From Endotrypanum monterogeii (taxonomy: Eukaryota; Euglenozoa; Kinetoplastea; Trypanosomatida; Trypanosomatidae), in contig CM007325.1 in the NCBI GenBank assembly GCA_000333855.2, positions 223,795 to 287,794 of the forward strand: a stretch of DNA of 64,000 nucleotides, written 5' to 3'. Positions 61,684-64,000 of this stretch are shown here, piece after piece. The notes below the pieces were generated by a model that saw nothing but the letters and a program-made list of their open reading frames with translations, had not been told where the DNA came from and ran no database searches. The translations under genes and the position numbers were made by a program. The stretch's first letter is position 1; each line of letters opens with the position of its first letter.

Positions 61684-62427
61684 GCCTCACAAACCTCTGT
61701 GTCCTGTGCCTGTGGAAGGGGGTGGCTAAAAATTCTGACCAGTGGATTCATGCGATGCCTGACAGGAGTCATTGTTCTGCCCTCTCTTCGCACAGGGACC
61801 GAGTGGCGGAGGGGGGAAAAAAAAATCGATCAAATCCTTACAGTGCGGGAGCCCCCCCCACCCCTTCTCCCCTGTTGTCTGAGCGATGACACACGCACGC
61901 ACAATAAAATGTTTTTGTTTTTTGTTTTTTTTTAATGAGCAAGTTCTGTCACATCTAAGTGTGCCGCAGAGAAAAACCCGCGCTAACGTCACTATTTAAT
62001 GGTCATGTGCGGGAGTCCAACGCCTATAAATACACACACACACACACGCACACACGTGCAATGATTTATCATGAAGAGAGGCTGGCAGAGGCACAACAGC
62101 AGCTATTGAACATCTGCTGAAGCTATGAGACGTTGTTTCCCCGGGCAGTAAGGATCCACTAAGATGTGTGCACACCCACAACACGCACGGACACACACCC
62201 AGTCTCTTGATAAAACAACAACAACAACATCGGCGCACACCATTACTGAACAGTGCTTCCACTGTCTGCATATATATATATATATATCTGTGTGTGTGCG
62301 CGCGCATCCCTCGGGTGATGTGAGTGAGCTCGACCTCTCCATCTTCTATCGCTTCTCCCCCTCCCCCGCAATCCTTTCCTTGGAAGATGTTTTTTTTTTT
62401 TCATTGGCCAGTCGAACTGCGAGAAGC
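61684..62427. other. Intergenic region, no gene seen
   Basis: 744 bp with A- and T-runs, (CA)n near 62033-62047 and (TA)n near 62271-62287. The frame leading into the SFT2 gene is open from 62164 but reads microsatellites, so it is taken as leader or intergenic DNA. Confidence 0.78.
62410..62411 (+). promoter_or_regulatory. Spliced-leader acceptor for the SFT2-like gene
   Basis: A T12 run at 62390-62401 is followed by CATTGGCCAG, with AG at 62410-62411, leaving a 16-nt leader. An upstream AG at 62385-62386 would retain an extra ATG at 62387. Confidence 0.55.
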
Positions 62428-62922
62428 ATGGATAAAGTAACCAACATCATCAACGTATCGACAGCCGGTGGCGTGCTGGACGGGGCGGCAGGAACAGACA
62501 GCCAAGAAAGCCTCTGCCCATCGCTCACCTTCAAACAACGCGCCCAGGGATGCCTCGGCTGCGTCGTACTCGGTGTTATTTTTTTTATTCTGAGCTGGGT
62601 GACGGTGTTTCTGGCCGACTACGCTCTCTTCGGCGTTCTGTTCACACTTGGCAGCCTCATGTGCCTCGGTAGCACTTTCTTCCTCGCTGGACCGCTTCGG
62701 CAACTGAAGAGTATGTTCAGTGAGGGTCGCTGGGTTGCCTCGATTGTGTACATCGTTACCATGATCCTCACCATCCTCAGCGCTGTACTACTACACAGTG
62801 GTCTGCTGACCATCATCATGAGCCTCGTTCAGCTACTAGCACTCGGCTGGTACATTCTGTCGTACATCCCCTTCGCCCACGATGCGGTGAAAAGCGCTCT
62901 CTCCACAATGATGGGCCGTTGA
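62428..62922 (+). CDS. SFT2: SFT2-like vesicle transport protein
   Basis: A 164-residue protein of the SFT2/GOT1 family, four-span membrane proteins of the Golgi that take part in endosome-to-Golgi vesicle fusion with the t-SNARE Sed5/syntaxin 5. A short polar N-terminus contains SLTFKQRAQGCLGCVVLG, the family entry motif. Four membrane segments follow at about 42-63, 66-90, 102-125 and 126-150, separated by tiny loops, and the last ends in the conserved WYILSYIPFAHDAV (family WY.LSYIPFAR). Length matches SFT2 proteins (about 160-215). The ATG at 62428 is chosen over the longer open frame from 62164, whose extra 88 codons are CA/TA microsatellite. The family is clear; the exact trafficking step is inferred from yeast. 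Confidence 0.93.
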   Translation: MDKVTNIINVSTAGGVLDGAAGTDSQESLCPSLTFKQRAQGCLGCVVLGVIFFILSWVTVFLADYALFGVLFTLGSLMCLGSTFFLAGPLRQLKSMFSEGRWVASIVYIVTMILTILSAVLLHSGLLTIIMSLVQLLALGWYILSYIPFAHDAVKSALSTMMGR

Positions 62923-63047
62923 GCGGTCAGCACATATTTATATATTTATATCAAACAAAACAGAAAAGGGATGCAGAAGACCGTGCAACACCTGCACTTT
63001 GAAAGGGTCAACCAGGCATACATATTTGGCATGATATTAGATATATC

Positions 63048-63083
63048 TATATATCTATATATATATATATATATAGATATATA
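63048..63083. repeat. 36-bp perfect TA-centred palindrome
   Basis: TATATATC near its left end mirrors GATATATA on the right around an uninterrupted TA core. Every base from 63048 to 63083 pairs with its mirror about the centre at 63065.5. Confidence 0.9.
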
Positions 63084-63965
63084 TATAATATAATATATCG
63101 ATGAACTGTTCATCCATGATGCAGGCTTCGCACTTCATGCCCTCCTACCACAACAGTCACTTCTCTGATGGGAAAGAAAAGTAAGGGAATCATCTGTAGT
63201 TACATTGCCTCTCTCCCCCCCCCCGTCCTCCACCGCCACCTTCCTATGTCATTCCCAACCCACATATGGGCAGGAAAAGCAAAGCGTAGGTGATCCATAA
63301 ACTCTAGATGATGATGATGATGATGATGATGTGTGTGTGTGTGTATTTGTGTCTTCACGTGCGAGATGGCGGGACAGTGTGTGTCCCTGATAGTATTACT
63401 CAACGGTTTTTATCCAATCACCAATATACACATTTATTTATTTATTTATTTATATGTATGTATATGTGCGTACATATGTAATAATAATATGATGAGGCGT
63501 AAAGAACTGAAGAACGACTTCTGGGCAAGATGGATATAACCTGATTGAGCTCTCGCGTTTGGTATGCATCTGTGTATGTATATATATGTGTGTGTGTGTG
63601 TCTGTGTGTGTATGCGTGAGGGAGAGGTGGTGTGTTTGTGTGTGCTTCGGTAAAATTGTGTGATCAGCCATTTCTACTGGCGCATACACATACACACATA
63701 CACACACACAGAGAAAGAGAGATGCATACTCCATACCGCATTTCTTTCATTCATCGCTCTCTCCCCCCTTCTCCTTGAATGTACTCCCACGCTCGCACAC
63801 ACCCAATACGCCGTCGTGAAACCTCTTAATCACACACACACACACACACACGCTCCGTCGGTGCAGTGACACAGCAAAAAAAAAAAAAGAAGAAGCGGGA
63901 CACGCAACGCACAATTTCTTTTTTCTGTTAGACACACACGCGTGTCTGTGTCCGTGCGCGCGCGC

Positions 63966-64000
63966 TTTTGTTGTTGTTTGTTTGTTTGTTTGTTTGTTTG
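63966..64000. repeat. TTG/TTTG short tandem repeat at the window end
   Basis: Two TTG units pass into repeated TTTG units that run to the last base, so the repeat may continue beyond the window. Confidence 0.9.

Larger units (their letters stand above)
62923..64000. other. Terminal non-coding region
   Basis: 1.08 kb after the last gene. It contains TA-rich sequence with a 36-bp palindrome at 63048-63083, a GAT run at 63307-63331 passing into GT, a TTTA run near 63430-63452, GT- and CA-rich blocks (63588-63640, 63832-63852), an A-run near 63878 and a TTTG run to the end. Its right part may be leader sequence of a gene beyond the window. Confidence 0.75.

Noticed and set aside
1..64000. tRNA, rRNA or snoRNA genes
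   Set aside because: I scanned for paired tRNA A/B-box patterns and saw none outside coding sequence. snoRNAs cannot be excluded by eye.

Overview
This window looks like a piece of a trypanosomatid chromosome, most probably from a Leishmania-like member of the Leishmaniinae. The evidence is organisational. All fifteen genes I can support lie on the + strand with no strand switch. None shows an intron. Coding sequence is GC-rich, and genes are separated by low-complexity DNA full of (TA)n, (GT)n/(CA)n and homopolymer tracts. Just upstream of most start codons there is a pyrimidine tract followed by an AG, as expected for spliced-leader trans-splicing of a polycistronic transcript. Several products are very long, disordered, Ser/Thr/Ala/Gln-rich proteins with small conserved cores, which is typical of this lineage. 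I cannot name the species from the sequence.

Layout, left to right: a 5'-truncated giant hypothetical protein (1-4702); a sideroflexin (6443-7489); a 2569-residue PGPG (SHIPPO/STPG) repeat protein, probably microtubule or flagellar (8319-16028); a disordered hypothetical protein (17427-21692); the largest gap, about 2.95 kb, with palindromic AT hairpins; a PHO80-type cyclin inside a 1411-residue disordered protein (24644-28879); a dual-specificity phosphatase whose catalytic domain is split by two large insertions (30354-34475); a coiled-coil hypothetical protein (36010-38109); VTA1/LIP5 of the ESCRT-III/Vps4 pathway (39442-40482); TYW1, a flavodoxin plus radical-SAM enzyme of wybutosine synthesis (41126-43573); a kinesin with an inflated motor domain (44877-50228); an (TA)n tract holding an assembly gap; a basic disordered hypothetical protein (51534-55121); a small mitochondrial membrane protein (56919-57362); a MAM33/p32 protein (58623-59819); a MYND zinc-finger protein (60352-61683); and an SFT2 vesicle-transport protein (62428-62922). 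The last kilobase is non-coding.

The genes do not form a functional operon. Neighbours serve unrelated roles (mitochondrial transport, tRNA modification, membrane traffic, cytoskeleton, signalling), as usual in kinetoplastid polycistronic units, where control is mostly post-transcriptional. The most interesting items are the architecture of the PGPG-repeat protein, the doubly interrupted phosphatase, the kinesin motor insertions, and a recurrent class of TA-centred palindromes in intergenic DNA. Several open frames run upstream into microsatellites or begin at GTG/TTG; I reset those starts to the first credible ATG.
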